64,000 bases of DNA from Herpetosiphon llansteffanensis (GTDB lineage: Bacteria > Chloroflexota > Chloroflexia > Chloroflexales > Herpetosiphonaceae). The stretch lies in assembly GCF_003205875.1 (NCBI RefSeq), contig NZ_PUBZ01000158.1, forward strand, positions 62,001 to 126,000, read 5' to 3'. The translations under genes were made by a program, and so were the position numbers. The stretch's first letter is position 1. Each line of letters begins with the position of its first letter. Below are positions 8,790 to 17,161 of this stretch, one piece after another. Under the pieces are notes generated by a model. The model saw nothing but the letters and a program-made list of their open reading frames with translations, was not told the DNA's origin and did not search any database.

Positions 8790-11082
8790 ACATTTGAATG
8801 ATTTCGCAGCACAACGTGAGGCGTTTGCGCCCTATAATTTTATCCCGCTGCCTGAAAAAGCTGTGCCTGCTGAAGTGGTTTCAGATGAACAGCGGGTTGT
8901 GACGATTGATCGACAAAATCGATCGAAGCTTGACCCTCAACCTGCTGAAGCTCAATATTTAGTTCGCCATGATCAATATTTTGCGGATCGGCATACGGGC
9001 ACAATTAGTTGTACCCTCAAAACGGAGACTCCGCTCTATGTGCGCTGTGGCTTAACAGAGGCTGAATTTGAAGCCTCAATCAAAGAAGTTGAGTTGCAAC
9101 AGCAATCAAATGAAGCTCGGACGACCCCAACCAAAAATAAACCCGATTTTTTTGCTTCACCAGGCCAACGGGCGGTCATTCCTGGCAGCAGTTTACGCGG
9201 CTTATTGCGCAGCCTAGTCGAAATTGTGAGCCATAGCAAAATCGATTTAGTGACGCGCAAGAACTTATTTTTCCGCAGCGTCGATAAGACCAATCTTGGC
9301 GAACACTACCGTAAGCGCATGACCAATCAGATTCGAGCTGGTTTTTTGCGTTTGCAGCGTGATGGTGGCGTGATCGAAGAAACCAAATTTTATAAAATTC
9401 CAATTAGCATTTTAGAGCAGCATATTCGGCAACGCTATACCAACTATCGCCGTACCAAACTTCCCAACGAGCGCCATCAATACCAAAAAATTTGGGTCAA
9501 GCCGCGGAATAACCATAAAATTGCTGAAATGAGTCTTAGTGAACGGCAGGGCGATGGTTGGCTACCTGCAACCTTGGTGATTACTGGTGATGTGCCTGGT
9601 AAAAAGCATGAATATGTCTTGATTCAGCAAATACCACAACAGACATTTCGGATAGAGAATGAACAATTACAACGGTTTCATGATGAAGATCAATTGAGCC
9701 AATGGCAAACTCAGGCATTTCCCCAACGCAATGGCCAACTTGCTAACGGTGACCCGATTTTCTTTATTGTTGATCCCTATAAACCGCAGCAAGTGAGCTT
9801 TTTTGGGCGGGCTGGAATGTTTCGTTTGCCCTATACCAATAGCCCGTATGATTTGATTCCACTGCACTTACGAACTGGTGGTGCTGATGCGCCACTAGTT
9901 GATTTGACAGAAGCTATGTTTGGTTTTGTGCATCGTGAACCCACCGACGATACTCCCCATATTACGAGTTATGCTAGCCGTCTGCGTTTTAGTGATGCCA
10001 AACTGGTTGATCAAGAAATCGCTGAGAGTCCATTATGGGATACTGAGACTACTCCGCGGATTTTAGCATCGCCAAAGCCGACAACCTTCCAGCATTATTT
10101 GACCCAAGAGGCAACCGAGCTTAAATCGTTGCGCCATTATGGCGATAATCGCACCGACACAACGATTCGCGGGCATAAACAATACTGGCATCATGGCCGA
10201 TTTAACGCTGCTGATCGCCATGATCCTGAGGCAAGCGCTGATTCAACCCAGAGCACCCAGCTACGGCCAGTTAAAGCTGGGGTCGAATTCCAATTTCAAG
10301 TTACTTTTGAAAATCTCAGCGATGTGGAATTAGGAGCCTTGATTTATGTGCTGGAGTTGGCAGCAAGCCCTCACTATCGCCTAAAACTGGGTATGGGCAA
10401 ACCCTATGGTTTTGGCTCGATAGCGATTAACTATCAAATTGCTATAACCGACCGCCAAGTACGATATAGCCGATTGTTTAACCAACCTAATAGCAATTGG
10501 CTTCGCGCTGAACTAGACCTTGTTGATGAGGAATTGCTAGCTAAACGTCAATCATTTTGTGCCTATATTCTGCAACAGAGTGGCGAGCAAGCGCGTGGGG
10601 TTAGCGAATTTAACCTGATCCCACGGATTCAGCAATTACTAGCGATGCTCGAATGGGATACAGCGCGATTTGAACAAACAGAGCCACGACCATGGCCTGA
10701 GGTTGTGCGCTATTTAGAGATTGAACGGAAGGTTAGTGCAACCTGGGTTGTTGGTGATCCTGTTCGCGCCTATGACGAAACGGTTAACGAATATCGTTTG
10801 CGGCCAGTCTTGCCAACTCCGCTACGGGTGATCAATCGCCGCTTAGTTGTACCGAGAAAGCCCGAAAAGCCACTTCAAGTTAATCAGACTGTCTCTGGAA
10901 CGATTGTTGGTCGCGTTAATAAACAAATTTGGGATGTGCGACTAGACAATAAAAAAATAGTCTTTGCAAAAGTTATCGGCAATTCAATTAATCCCCAGCA
11001 TCTCAATAATGGTAAACGAGTTGCTATCCGAATTATCTCGCTTGAAGATGATGCGGTGCAGGAAATTCGCAAAATTCAATAG
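8773..11082 (+). CDS. Large RAMP protein of the TIGR03986 family (Cas7 with insertion)
   Basis: The 769-residue product has the hallmark N-terminus of TIGR03986 proteins: YNFIPLP at 21-27, a TISCTLKTETPLYV strand, and AVIPGSSLRGLLRSLVE around 134-150. A long middle region (about 190-430) interrupts the fold, as in the Cas7-insertion subunit of type III-Dv. LGMGKPYGFGSI near residue 550 is the Gly-rich RAMP loop. The last ~70 residues (VSGTIVGRVNKQIWDVRL onward) look like an S1/OB-type beta domain, which would suit RNA binding. The ATG at 8773 is chosen because GAGGAGG lies just upstream, inside csx19; a TTG 18 bases earlier is the alternative. Confidence 0.78.
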   Translation: MASVPEHLNDFAAQREAFAPYNFIPLPEKAVPAEVVSDEQRVVTIDRQNRSKLDPQPAEAQYLVRHDQYFADRHTGTISCTLKTETPLYVRCGLTEAEFEASIKEVELQQQSNEARTTPTKNKPDFFASPGQRAVIPGSSLRGLLRSLVEIVSHSKIDLVTRKNLFFRSVDKTNLGEHYRKRMTNQIRAGFLRLQRDGGVIEETKFYKIPISILEQHIRQRYTNYRRTKLPNERHQYQKIWVKPRNNHKIAEMSLSERQGDGWLPATLVITGDVPGKKHEYVLIQQIPQQTFRIENEQLQRFHDEDQLSQWQTQAFPQRNGQLANGDPIFFIVDPYKPQQVSFFGRAGMFRLPYTNSPYDLIPLHLRTGGADAPLVDLTEAMFGFVHREPTDDTPHITSYASRLRFSDAKLVDQEIAESPLWDTETTPRILASPKPTTFQHYLTQEATELKSLRHYGDNRTDTTIRGHKQYWHHGRFNAADRHDPEASADSTQSTQLRPVKAGVEFQFQVTFENLSDVELGALIYVLELAASPHYRLKLGMGKPYGFGSIAINYQIAITDRQVRYSRLFNQPNSNWLRAELDLVDEELLAKRQSFCAYILQQSGEQARGVSEFNLIPRIQQLLAMLEWDTARFEQTEPRPWPEVVRYLEIERKVSATWVVGDPVRAYDETVNEYRLRPVLPTPLRVINRRLVVPRKPEKPLQVNQTVSGTIVGRVNKQIWDVRLDNKKIVFAKVIGNSINPQHLNNGKRVAIRIISLEDDAVQEIRKIQ

Positions 11083-11089
11083 TTGGGAG

Positions 11090-11126
11090 GCGGTGAATTT
11101 AGCGATTAAATTCACCGCTTATTTTA
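11090..11126 (+). terminator. Terminator closing the type III-D operon
   Basis: GCGGTGAATTTA (11090-11101) and TAAATTCACCGC (11107-11118) form a perfect 12-bp stem with a five-base loop, followed by CTTATTTT. It separates the convergent cas operon and ruvA. Confidence 0.85.
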
Positions 11127-11717
11127 CACGCCGCCAAAATATTGCAAGGCCAAGCGTAGGCGTTCTTCGGTGTCGGCGGGCGCATCTGCTGGCAGGGCAT
11201 TGAGCGCTGCTTGGGCCTCGGTGCTGCTATAGCCAAGGCTGGTCAAAATATCGATCAATTCGGTATTGATCGCGAGTAAGCCGGGGTTAGTGCTGAGTTG
11301 ATGGCTAATCGTGCTTACGCCAAATTTGCCCTTGAGTTCAAGCACTAAGCGGGCAGCGGTTTTTTTGCCAATGCCTGGCACCTTGGAGAGCATGATTGTA
11401 TCTTCGCGGGCAATCGCCTGTTGCAATTCTTCGGGGCTGGCGGCAGAAAGCAGCGCCAAGGCTACCTTCGGGCCGATGCCACTCACACCGAGCAATAACT
11501 CGAATAAGGCCCGTTGGGCTGGCGAATTAAAGCCAAATAAGGCCAGCATATCTTCGCGCACATGCAAATGCGTATAGAGCTGTGCGCTATCACCGACAGC
11601 GCCAATCGTCGCTAAAACCGTGCGTGGGACAGCAATCGCCAAACCCACGCCATGCACGTCAATGATCACCTGATCCAGACCAATAAATTGCACAACACCC
11701 CGTACCGATGCGATCAT
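11124..11717 (-). CDS. ruvA: Holliday junction branch migration protein RuvA
   Basis: The 197-residue product begins MIASVRGVVQFIGLDQVIIDVHGVG, the OB-fold domain I of RuvA. Paired helix-hairpin-helix motifs follow (LLGVSGIGPKVALALLS and LSKVPGIGKKTAARLVLELKGK). A C-terminal domain III (LTSLGYSSTEAQAAL) contacts RuvB. RuvA tetramers hold the four-way junction for RuvB-driven branch migration in recombinational repair. Length fits the family. A TATAAT box at 11755-11750 on the minus strand lies upstream. ruvB and ruvC are not adjacent. Confidence 0.97.
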   Translation of the reverse strand: MIASVRGVVQFIGLDQVIIDVHGVGLAIAVPRTVLATIGAVGDSAQLYTHLHVREDMLALFGFNSPAQRALFELLLGVSGIGPKVALALLSAASPEELQQAIAREDTIMLSKVPGIGKKTAARLVLELKGKFGVSTISHQLSTNPGLLAINTELIDILTSLGYSSTEAQAALNALPADAPADTEERLRLALQYFGGV

Positions 11718-11819
11718 CGCGATCTCCCTGCTAAGCTAGGCTTGGGCCTATTATACAGGTTTGGGCTTGCTTACGCGAAAAAGCGGCTGCTTTCTATTCC
11801 AACGCAGCCGCCTTGAAAT

Positions 11820-13163
11820 TTAGCGAGTTACCGCTGGCAGATAGATTAGGTTTGTTAGCGGAATAACTGGCGTGCCAGTGGTTGCCGTTGGGCTTGGCGT
11901 TTCGCTTGTCATAACCGTTGCCGTCGGTGTTTGGGTTGGTGTCGCTGTCGCCGTGGTGGTTGGGCTTGGCGTAATACTTGGCGTTGGCGTGATTGTTGGC
12001 TCGTTGCCTTGATATTCGTATGGCCCCATATCAACCAGACCCTCGTTAATCCGTGGCAAATAATCGATGCTAAATGGGATTGGTTCAGCAATATTGCCAT
12101 CGCCGTCAAGGTCTGTTTGGTCGGTTGGTAGCAAGCTTGTATTGCCAGCATTGCGGGCAGCTGAATTGGCTTGCAATTGCATATTATCGTCAAGCGTGCC
12201 AATCACATTATCAGCGCCATCAGCATCAACAAACTGCGGATCGGCACTGCTATTGCCAGTACCAACAAAGCCACCTTGTACAATCGAATAACTCACGGTG
12301 AGGTTGCGATTATTATTTGAGCCGTTGATTGGCGCGATGCCATTATTGCCCCAAACAATGCTGTTATGCAGATTCAGCGTGCCGCCCGCATTGGCAATCG
12401 CGCTCACGGTATTCTGCTGGGAAATATTACCAACAAATACGGTTGATCGTAGATTAACAATCCCAGCTTGTTGATTTTCAATCCCGCCGCCAGTGCTCAA
12501 TACCCAATTGCCAGCAATGATGCTTTGATCAAGCGTTAGCGTGCTATCGAGATTGAGAATTCCGCCGCCAAACAGGGCAGCATTACTGATTAAAGCGCTA
12601 TTTAAAATCGTTAAGTTACAGCGATCAGCTAATAGCCCACCACCCATATTCAGTGGGAATATTTGGCTAGTCGCTTGACCACCCCGAATTACAAAGCCAT
12701 CGATTAAAATGGAATCTGGCTTGTTGATGCAATAAACTACGTGGTGGCTATTATCGCCGCGAGTTGCGTTATTTTGATTGGCTGCTCCAGCATCATTGCC
12801 AAGTAAATCGCCGCTTAAAATGCTTGGATGTTGCTGCGGGTTACGCTCTTGGCGGCTAGTTTCAGCGCCAGCAAAACCACCAAAGAGCTTAATTCCATTG
12901 GGAAGCGTGAAAGAAGCTGTGCGATTTGTCCCAGTTGTTGGGCGATAAATGCCGTGTTTAACCCAGATTTCCGTGCCCGATGCTGCGCTTTGCAGAGCTG
13001 CTTGGAGATCCTTGGCATTGGCCCAATCGTTGCCTGTTTGGTTGCCAGCACCGCCCGACACAACATATACAATGCCATCGGCCCGCGAGGCTTGCGGAGC
13101 CAAGCCAATTGCCAAACCTAAACCCACTATGCAGCCAAGGCCACGTAATTTCCATGTGTTCAT
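11820..13163 (-). CDS. Secreted parallel beta-helix protein with Thr/Pro stalk and YLPAVTR tail
   Basis: The 447-residue product has an N-terminal signal peptide (WKLRGLGCIVGLGLAIGLAP, cleavage near SRADG). It continues with Asn/Gly-rich repeats such as NLTILNSALISNAALFGGGI and TLNLHNSIVWGNNG, typical of right-handed beta-helix proteins of the pectate-lyase-like or choice-of-anchor Q type. A stalk of Thr-Pro-Ser repeats and the C-terminal LIYLPAVTR follow. Function is probably binding or cleavage of polysaccharide outside the cell, but no catalytic residues could be assigned. The start is set at the ATG with AAAGGGA in front; the longer frame has no good ribosome-binding site and would bury the signal peptide. 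Confidence 0.8.
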   Translation of the reverse strand: MNTWKLRGLGCIVGLGLAIGLAPQASRADGIVYVVSGGAGNQTGNDWANAKDLQAALQSAASGTEIWVKHGIYRPTTGTNRTASFTLPNGIKLFGGFAGAETSRQERNPQQHPSILSGDLLGNDAGAANQNNATRGDNSHHVVYCINKPDSILIDGFVIRGGQATSQIFPLNMGGGLLADRCNLTILNSALISNAALFGGGILNLDSTLTLDQSIIAGNWVLSTGGGIENQQAGIVNLRSTVFVGNISQQNTVSAIANAGGTLNLHNSIVWGNNGIAPINGSNNNRNLTVSYSIVQGGFVGTGNSSADPQFVDADGADNVIGTLDDNMQLQANSAARNAGNTSLLPTDQTDLDGDGNIAEPIPFSIDYLPRINEGLVDMGPYEYQGNEPTITPTPSITPSPTTTATATPTQTPTATVMTSETPSPTATTGTPVIPLTNLIYLPAVTR

Positions 13164-13371
13164 CGAATTCCCTTTCTCAGACCTAAAATAGTACTGCCTA
13201 CAACCAGCTTGATTGCAATTCAACAGAATTAGTTTGTGTGAGAGTAAGCGTAAGCATTATGAGGCTATGTTGAGGGGTTAGGCTGCTCTCATCAGCCCAA
13301 TCAACGCCACGATTATAGCTGCTCTCAGGCAATTGAACAATCATTCGTTTGATGGATATGCTGCCCAACAT

Positions 13372-13414
13372 AAAAAGCGGCATGCTTAACCAGCAATCGG
13401 TTAAGCATGCCGCT
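13372..13414 (-). terminator. Terminator of the flavin monooxygenase gene
   Basis: A perfect 16-bp inverted repeat (13376-13391 with 13399-13414, core GCGGCATGCTTAACC) is followed on the minus strand by TTTTT. Confidence 0.85.
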
Positions 13415-13425
13415 GATGAGCGGTT

Positions 13426-14481
13426 TTATTGGGCTAGGCGTTTGGCGTTGATTCGATCGCGGGCGGCGGCGACGATTTCAAATGAACGCTTGCGCGCTGC
13501 TTGGTCGTAAATATTGGCGCTGACCATAATTTCGTCGGCGGCAGTTTCTTTGATAATCTGGCTGAGTCGTTGCTCCAAGGTATCAACCGTGCCAATCGCG
13601 GTGTAGGCCAACATTGGGCTTTGGGCAAAGGCAAAATCAAGCGCTTGGCGTTTGGCTGGATCATTGGTTGGCGCTGGAATTGGCCGCGGTGTGCCCCGCT
13701 GAATATCTAAAAAGGCCTGTTGGATGCTGGTAAACAAATATTGGGCTTCAGCATCGGTTTCCGCGCCAATCACGTTGATTGCAACCATGCTATAGGGCTT
13801 GGCGAGTTGGGCCGATGGCTGAAAGTGTTGATGATACAACTGCAAGGCATCAAACAAATGGGTTGGCGCAAAATGAGCTGCGAAGGCAAATGGCAAGCCT
13901 AATTTGGCCGCCAACTGTGCGCTAAACGTGCTTGAGCCAAGCAACCACAACGGCACATGCAAGCCCGCCCCGGGAATTGCCCGCAAATATTGGCCGGGGC
14001 TAGGCTCGGCGAAATACGCTTGCAGTTCGCGCACATCATCGGGGAAGCGCTCGGCGCTGGCCATCATATCGCGGCGCAAGGCCATAGCCGTGCGGCCATC
14101 GGTGCCAGGTGCTCGGCCTAAACCTAAATCGATGCGCCCTGGGTAGATCGATTCAAGCGTGCCAAATTGTTCAGCAATCACTAATGGTGAGTGATTGGGC
14201 AACATCACCCCACCAGAACCAACCCGAATGCGCTTGGTGCCTGCGGCAACATGGCCAATAACCACCGCAGTAGCAGCGCTCGCAACATTGGCCATATTAT
14301 GATGCTCGGCCAGCCAAAAGCGTTTAAAATCGAGCTGCTCTGCATGTTGCGCCAGCGCTAAACTATTTTTAAACGCATCAGCAGGCGTGCTGCCTTCGAA
14401 AACAGTGGCTAAATCGAGCACCGAAAATGCTATTTCTCTGGTTGTTTGTGCAGGGCTGGTTTGACCAACTGTGGCTTCCAT
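13426..14481 (-). CDS. LLM class flavin-dependent oxidoreductase (luciferase-like monooxygenase)
   Basis: A 351-residue bacterial-luciferase-fold protein of the single-component LLM group. It shows [66 protein letters not shown] and, later, [30 protein letters not shown]. These match the TIM-barrel FMN/F420-binding core of the YhbW-like subfamily. Substrate unknown. The ATG is preceded by GGAG. It stands between its own terminator and an upstream AT-rich region, so it is probably monocistronic. A second, unrelated LLM gene is at 56959-57990. Confidence 0.9.
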   Translation of the reverse strand: MEATVGQTSPAQTTREIAFSVLDLATVFEGSTPADAFKNSLALAQHAEQLDFKRFWLAEHHNMANVASAATAVVIGHVAAGTKRIRVGSGGVMLPNHSPLVIAEQFGTLESIYPGRIDLGLGRAPGTDGRTAMALRRDMMASAERFPDDVRELQAYFAEPSPGQYLRAIPGAGLHVPLWLLGSSTFSAQLAAKLGLPFAFAAHFAPTHLFDALQLYHQHFQPSAQLAKPYSMVAINVIGAETDAEAQYLFTSIQQAFLDIQRGTPRPIPAPTNDPAKRQALDFAFAQSPMLAYTAIGTVDTLEQRLSQIIKETAADEIMVSANIYDQAARKRSFEIVAAARDRINAKRLAQ

Positions 14482-14598
14482 GAGTACTCCATCACATGCT
14501 AAAAACGCTGAAATGCTGTTGGTCAGCGTTATGCTAGCAGTATTGTACCCCCAGTTTGCGTGATTAATCTAGTAATTGCTAGCTTAATCTAACAGGAT

Positions 14599-14844
14599 TC
14601 ATGCACGTGAGCCGTTTTCGGTTGGTGGAAATTGCTGGGCATGATTGGCTAATTGGAGATAGATCAAGGCGGCCCGCACCCAATTATCAACCCCTAATTT
14701 GGTATAAATACGGTGTAAGCTGGTTTCCACGCTGCCGGTGGTTAAATTTAAGGCAAGCGCAATCGCTTTATTGGGCTGGCCTTGAATGAGAAGCTGCATA
14801 ATGCGATGTTCGCTTGCTGAAAGTGGTCGTTTTTGCTTGCTCAT
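14599..14844 (-). CDS. Stand-alone LuxR/GerE-type helix-turn-helix protein
   Basis: An 81-residue protein consisting of little more than a GerE domain: LSASEHRIMQLLIQGQPNKAIALALNLTTGSVETSLHRIYTKLGV. This gives the four-helix DNA-binding domain of NarL/LuxR regulators with recognition helix in VETSLHRIYTKL. No receiver or ligand domain is attached, so it may act as a DNA-binding partner or a constitutive regulator. AAGGAG lies nine bases before the ATG. The target is unknown; the neighbouring LLM and glucanase genes are candidates by position only. Confidence 0.8.
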   Translation of the reverse strand: MSKQKRPLSASEHRIMQLLIQGQPNKAIALALNLTTGSVETSLHRIYTKLGVDNWVRAALIYLQLANHAQQFPPTENGSRA

Positions 14845-15033
14845 AGCCTAAAATCTCCTTGAATTAATTACTGTGTAGTCTAGCGATGGCAAGGTATTTT
14901 GTGCAAGCCCCAGAAACTGGCTAGCAACGCCTTGAAACGCGCGTCTCTAGCGTACATATGTAGCTGAAACTCCCACGAATTCATGGCGCTCTATCCTTTT
15001 AAAAAGGAGCGTTAACCGCGCTCTTTAAGCACC

Positions 15034-15064
15034 AAAACCCCCTCGTTCAACTAGAACGAAGGGG
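15034..15064 (-). terminator. Terminator of the GH16 glucanase gene
   Basis: CCCCTTCGTTC pairs with GAACGAGGGG on the minus strand (15064-15054 with 15048-15038, one C-A mismatch), followed by TTTT. Confidence 0.8.
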
Positions 15065-15087
15065 TTGAAGAGGGTTAGCATTAATTC

Positions 15088-17001
15088 TTAGTTGTAGGCG
15101 GCGATCTCCCATAGCGAGTAGCCCCATTCGGTGGCACGTTGGGTCGCGTACACCCGCAAATAGCGTCCGCTGCCGCTGACATTCAGCGTATCAGTGCCGC
15201 CATCACCATTGCTGACCGTGCTCAGCGTGCGCCATGTGCTGGCATCATCGGAAACTTGCACTTGATAGGCGCGGGCATAGGCTGCTTCCCAATTCAGCAC
15301 AACTCTGCTCAGGCTTTTGCTGCTACCCAAATCAACTTGAATCCATTGCGGATCGCTGTAGCTGCTGGCCCAGCGCGTGTTGCTATTGCCGTCGATGGCG
15401 TTCGCTCCGCCCAGCGCGCTGGTTTCTGCTGAAGAAACTTGGACTGGTCGCCCAAGTGCCAGATTTTGGCTGGTCGTGCTGCCGCTACAACTTTGGCCAT
15501 TGACAATACAGTTGCTTGGATTGACCCATGCGCCGCTGTAGCTGCCACTAAAGCCAAATTCGCGGGTTTGGCCGACCTCAATTCGTTGGTTCCAGCCTAC
15601 GTTGCCAGCGGTGTAGCGGTTGCCATTCTTCGCTTGGGTCGCATCCCACCAGCTGGCAATTGTGGCGTTGCTTGGCAAATCGAAGCCGAGCGTCCAACCA
15701 TCGACGGCACTGCTGCCATTGTTGGTAATGCGATACACGCCAACGTAGCCATTGCCCCAATCCGAGGTTTTGACAAATGTTGCTTGCAAGCCGTTGCCGG
15801 TTGTCGGTTGGTTGTTGGTCGTGACGCTAAGGCTGTTGCTGTTGGCCGAGCGATTGCCCGCCGCATCACGCGCTTTGACCGCAAAGCTATAGGCGGTGCT
15901 GGGATTCAACCCATTGATTGTGATATTGGTGCTGCTGGTGCTGGCAACAGGATTGCTGCCGCCATTTTGATAAATATCATAGCCAACTACGCCAACATTA
16001 TCGGTTGCAGCATTCCAATTCAAATTCACGCTGTTATGGGTTTTGCTTGCTGATTGCAAATTGCTTGGCGCGCTTGGCGCAACCGTATCACTTGGAATGT
16101 CGCCTTGGGGCGTGAAGCGCAACCAATCGACATCAAGCGAACGGGTGGCGCGTGGTGGGTTGGTGGCGTTGGCGCAGCATTCTGGAGTCCAGTTGGGGTG
16201 ATGCCACAAGTTGACCATAAATGCTGCTGGATTTTGTGGAATTCGCGCACTTGGCCCGCGATAATCCCAGAGCACAATTTTTTGGCCATTGCTGGGATTA
16301 ACAACCCACAAGGTCACATTGCTTGCTGTCCAATTGAAGCCATATTCGTAGAAAGCGGTGGCCGAATTGTAGCCTGGAATCGCCTGCACCGTGGCTGGCT
16401 GATTTTCGCCTTGGCTGTTCGATAAATCGGTATAACTCCCGCCGAAGGTTGTGGCATAGCGGGTATATTCAACTGTGCCAGTGGCCAAATTGATCTTGCG
16501 ATAGACTCGACGGCTAATTGCGGTTGGGTCGTTATAATCAGTCCAAATCGTGATCAAAATTGATTGCGGCTCGGCACATAGCCATTCAATATCGATTTCG
16601 CTGTTATCAGGCAAGCCATTGCCATTGCTATCGCTGCCATCATTGAAATAGGTAAAAAAGCCATTGATTACGCCTTCGTCGCTGGCGCAATTGGCGGTTT
16701 TCATGCGGCCTTCGTAGGTGCCATAATGGTACATTTGGCGTGAAACCAAGTTCGAGCCTTGGCCCGGATACGCACCTTGGTTCGCGCCAATCGAGAGCCG
16801 CAAAATTTTGCCATCTTGGGCTTGGCTATCGCTCACGTTGGCCGTGCCAGTCGCCGTGCTCGAGTTGGTATACCAGCTAAACATACTCGAATTGCTGATT
16901 GGTTGGCTGAAGTGCTCGGTGCTGCTGGCTGCACTGGTGACGAGCGGTAAAAAGACCAAAAACGCGACAATGAGTTTGAGCATTGGTTTATAAACTTTCA
17001 T
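15088..17001 (-). CDS. Secreted multidomain GH16 beta-glucanase with Fn3, CBM2 and CBM32 modules
   Basis: The 637-residue product starts with a signal peptide (LIVAFLVFLPLVTSAAS). A GH16 domain follows whose catalytic motif EIDIE is at about 135-139 (two glutamates and an aspartate); ALWLHHP-like MVNLWHHPNW follows. Then come a fibronectin III domain (APSNLQSASKTHNSVNLNW), a CBM2-type cellulose/chitin-binding domain (YRITNNGSSAVDGWTLGFDLP, bracketed by Cys) and a C-terminal F5/8 type C/CBM32 domain (LGGANAIDGNSNTRWAS to WEIAAYN). GH16 enzymes cleave beta-1,3 or beta-1,3-1,4 glucans by a retaining mechanism. This fits a predatory or saprophytic lifestyle. The ATG at 17001 follows ACGGGG; an in-frame ATG 27 bases earlier is less likely. 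Confidence 0.88.
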   Translation of the reverse strand: MKVYKPMLKLIVAFLVFLPLVTSAASSTEHFSQPISNSSMFSWYTNSSTATGTANVSDSQAQDGKILRLSIGANQGAYPGQGSNLVSRQMYHYGTYEGRMKTANCASDEGVINGFFTYFNDGSDSNGNGLPDNSEIDIEWLCAEPQSILITIWTDYNDPTAISRRVYRKINLATGTVEYTRYATTFGGSYTDLSNSQGENQPATVQAIPGYNSATAFYEYGFNWTASNVTLWVVNPSNGQKIVLWDYRGPSARIPQNPAAFMVNLWHHPNWTPECCANATNPPRATRSLDVDWLRFTPQGDIPSDTVAPSAPSNLQSASKTHNSVNLNWNAATDNVGVVGYDIYQNGGSNPVASTSSTNITINGLNPSTAYSFAVKARDAAGNRSANSNSLSVTTNNQPTTGNGLQATFVKTSDWGNGYVGVYRITNNGSSAVDGWTLGFDLPSNATIASWWDATQAKNGNRYTAGNVGWNQRIEVGQTREFGFSGSYSGAWVNPSNCIVNGQSCSGSTTSQNLALGRPVQVSSAETSALGGANAIDGNSNTRWASSYSDPQWIQVDLGSSKSLSRVVLNWEAAYARAYQVQVSDDASTWRTLSTVSNGDGGTDTLNVSGSGRYLRVYATQRATEWGYSLWEIAAYN

Positions 17002-17104
17002 CGTGTACCCCGTACTAGATTGTGCCACTTTCTATGGGCCTCGGTTTGCGCTGCGCATGGCCTCCTTCGTTGACTAGCAGCTGTATTAGACCAAACGCCA
17101 CGAG

Positions 17105-17150
17105 CCAACAGAAGGATAAAAAGCGGGGCAAAAGCGGGGTATTTTTAAAG
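17105..17150 (-). promoter_or_regulatory. Direct repeat upstream of the GH16 gene
   Basis: Two copies of AAAAGCGGGG (around 17118 and 17131) sit in an AT-rich segment between the glucanase and the NB-ARC gene. Spacing of about one helical turn suits a regulator-binding site, but nothing else supports this. Confidence 0.25.
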
Positions 17151-17161
17151 AAATTTAAGAA

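Noticed and set aside
13198-13383. Minus-strand 61-codon frame between the beta-helix and LLM genes
   Set aside because: No ribosome-binding site, overlaps the terminator of the LLM gene, no recognisable composition.
17029-17100. Eight-codon leader peptide (minus strand) with GAAGGAGG ahead of the glucanase gene
   Set aside because: The spacing to its ATG is only two bases, and no attenuator-like hairpin follows.
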